From Bacillota bacterium (GTDB lineage: Bacteria > Bacillota > Clostridia > Acetivibrionales > DTU013), in NCBI GenBank assembly GCA_023412665.1, contig JAEZCA010000043.1:3609-67608 (forward strand): a stretch of DNA of 64,000 nucleotides, written 5' to 3'. Positions 62,605 to 64,000 of the stretch are shown here, one piece after another. The translations under genes and the position numbers were made by a program. Each line of letters starts with the position of its first letter. Position 1 is the first letter of the stretch. The notes below the pieces were generated by a model. The model saw nothing but the letters and a program-made list of their open reading frames with translations, was not told the DNA's origin and made no database searches.

Positions 62605-62898
62605 TTACAAACCTTTCAGTACTTCTACTACTTTATATTCAGAATTAGCAAAATTGAATGTACTCCTTAAGGCCATTCTTCACTGACTCAAAATCCCTTC
62701 CAATTTAACAATTACATGTTCTGGTCTGACATTTTCATGCTTCCATATCCATCTGGAAGATAAAATCACTATCCAATATTTTTACTCAAGTGGAGGACTA
62801 AAAACATCTTTAAAATCTGTATATACCTTTTGCATTAACTCAAAAAAGTCCCTCTTTGCATTTGCATCTACTCTAGCCGCAAATTCATAATGAACTAG
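62605..62898 (-). pseudogene. decayed gene with two in-frame stops
   Basis: One minus-strand frame reads as protein-like sequence through three segments separated by TAA (62782-62784) and TGA (62680-62682): HYEFAARVDANAKRDFFELM..., WIWKHENVRPEHVIVKLEG and MALRSTFNFANSEYKVVEVL. The last ends at TAA 62605-62607. No start codon with a ribosome binding site exists. The family is not recognised. The remaining 62519-63026 holds no intact gene. Confidence 0.5.
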
Positions 62899-63026
62899 TT
62901 ATTATTTGCCTGCTCTCAGTATTCATAGATTTTCTCCTGTAGCAGCTCTCGTGGAATTTTACTATATCAGCTAACAGTATATCACGTTTCAGTAATAATT
63001 TACAAAAATAGTATCATAATAATTAT

Positions 63027-64000
63027 ATGAAAAATTATATGCCCGACAGAGTTTTTTTCATAGACAATGCTCTTGATTATCCTTTAGGCAGCAAGCTATA
63101 CGGATATTTCAAAGAACTTGCCATACCTGTTTATATAACAACGATTCAGAATGTGTCCCGCAATATTCCCAGCTCAAACGAAAAAGAAAAGTATGCCGCA
63201 TCAAAAAAATCCCTCGTCGTCCGTCCCAAGAAAAGCCTGGGCAGTTAGTCACTAAAGGGAATTCATAGTCCGCAGAGGGTTTGTATATATCAAAAAGTAA
63301 GCCCTATCTTACGGTTTATGTCAATATCGAAGAAATATTCGATTCAACAAAAAAGCATATTGAGAAAAATGGTAATGAGCTAACGACCTTTGAAGTGGCC
63401 AGCACAGGAGATCCCCTTTCTCTTGAACATATAACAGGGAGTCTGGCCAGAACCATAGAGTTTTTCGGTACCCTTGAAAACGGCAGACTTCGGCTGGTAA
63501 CCAAGTTCGATATGGTAGATCCGCTTCTTTCACTGGCACATAACGGCCATACAAGATTCAGGGTCAGCGTTAATACAAGATATGTGATCAACAGCTTTGA
63601 GCATAATACAGGCTCATTTGATGAGCGTATAAATGCAGCATCAAAAATTTCACAGGCGGGATATCCTATAGGATTCATCGTTGCTCCGATCATGATCCAT
63701 GATGATTGGAAAAATGAGTATCTGGTACTGTTTGATAATCTGAAGCAGAATGTAGATATCACCAGATCCGGTCAACCTGTGACCTTCGAGCTGATACAGC
63801 ACAGGTTTACTCCCATTGCAAAAAATTACATCCTTCAGCGGTATCCCAATACCAGGCTTGACATGGATGAAGGAGCAAGGTCTGTAAAATGGGGAAAATA
63901 CGGAAGGTTCAAGTACGTGTATCCAAAGGAAACAGCTCAAAAGATGAAAACATATATTTCAGGATTGATCAGCGAAAGGTTTCCGGACGCTGTCATTGAG
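63027..64000 (+). pseudogene. splB: spore photoproduct lyase, disrupted by internal deletion; partial at right edge
   Basis: The N-terminal part (63027-63248) matches SplB: DRVFFIDNALDYPLGSKLYG, TTIQNVSRNIPS, KYAASKKSLVV. It stops shortly after KKSL. From about 63280 another frame continues the family sequence: SKPYLTVYVNIEEIF, GYPIGFIVAPIMIHDDW, VTFELIQHRFT, still open at 64000. About 30 residues between KKSL and KPY are missing, exactly the segment that carries the radical SAM CxxxCxxC, and the frames do not match. An active enzyme would repair the spore-specific thymine dimer. An assembly error is the alternative. No clear ribosome binding site precedes ATG 63027. Confidence 0.8.

Overview
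The window reads as chromosomal DNA of an anaerobic, spore-forming, Gram-positive Clostridia bacterium. Evidence: a one-subunit pyruvate:ferredoxin oxidoreductase (nifJ), sporulation genes (SpoVB-like flippase, Tgl coat transglutaminase, a DUF3787-type spore surface protein, DacF-like carboxypeptidase, a broken spore photoproduct lyase), LTA-synthase-like and FemAB-like envelope enzymes, a Trp T-box riboswitch, strong GGAGG ribosome binding sites with some GTG/TTG starts, and an intracellular GH10 xylanase. A plant-polysaccharide-degrading relative of Ruminiclostridium/Acetivibrio would fit, but genus is inference only.

Layout. 1-6.7 kb: partial methyltransferase, LOG-family hydrolase, glycoside-hydrolase-like protein, SPFH protein, cyclophilin, NdpA-like protein, L25/Ctc. 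6.7-16.2 kb: serine hydrolase, a three-gene ABC-2 exporter, a C45-type Ntn hydrolase, PlsC, a radical SAM/SPASM protein and an unassigned large protein. 16.4-22.3 kb: a CheY/MshEN-CheX pair, then an apparent operon of two unassigned proteins, Tgl and SpoVB. 22.2-29.3 kb: a signalling module of one receiver-GGDEF-(degenerate EAL) regulator followed by two paralogous soluble LacI-like sensor kinases. 29.6-33.1 kb: nifJ with its terminator, then a small spore protein and an M24 peptidase.

35-45 kb is a cell-envelope block: M15 peptidase with a peptidoglycan-binding domain, a MurE-like ligase with an altered substrate motif, a CapA-VanX fusion, DacF, a MOP-superfamily flippase, a FemX-like aminoacyltransferase and a D-aspartate-ligase-like ATP-grasp enzyme. 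The last three form an operon headed by a tandem palindromic repeat. 45-50 kb carries an ABC-F protein with an attenuator-like leader, an AlkZ-related protein, a toroid protein and an AsnC regulator. 50-54.5 kb holds an LtaS-like synthase, a cyclase-family hydrolase and a Cro/CI-S24 regulator. 54.6-58.8 kb is a Trp-specifier T-box followed by trpXYZ and an amidohydrolase. 58.8-61 kb has GH10 xylanase and TerC.

The right end (61-64 kb) is AT-rich and decayed: a 3' fragment of tRNA-Thr(GGT) with its terminator, a CoiA-like nuclease whose 5' end is cut off by a stop codon, a nonsense-riddled gene remnant, and a spore photoproduct lyase gene that has lost the segment encoding its radical-SAM cysteines. 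This looks like the scar of an integrated element. No CRISPR array, rRNA operon or complete insertion sequence was seen.
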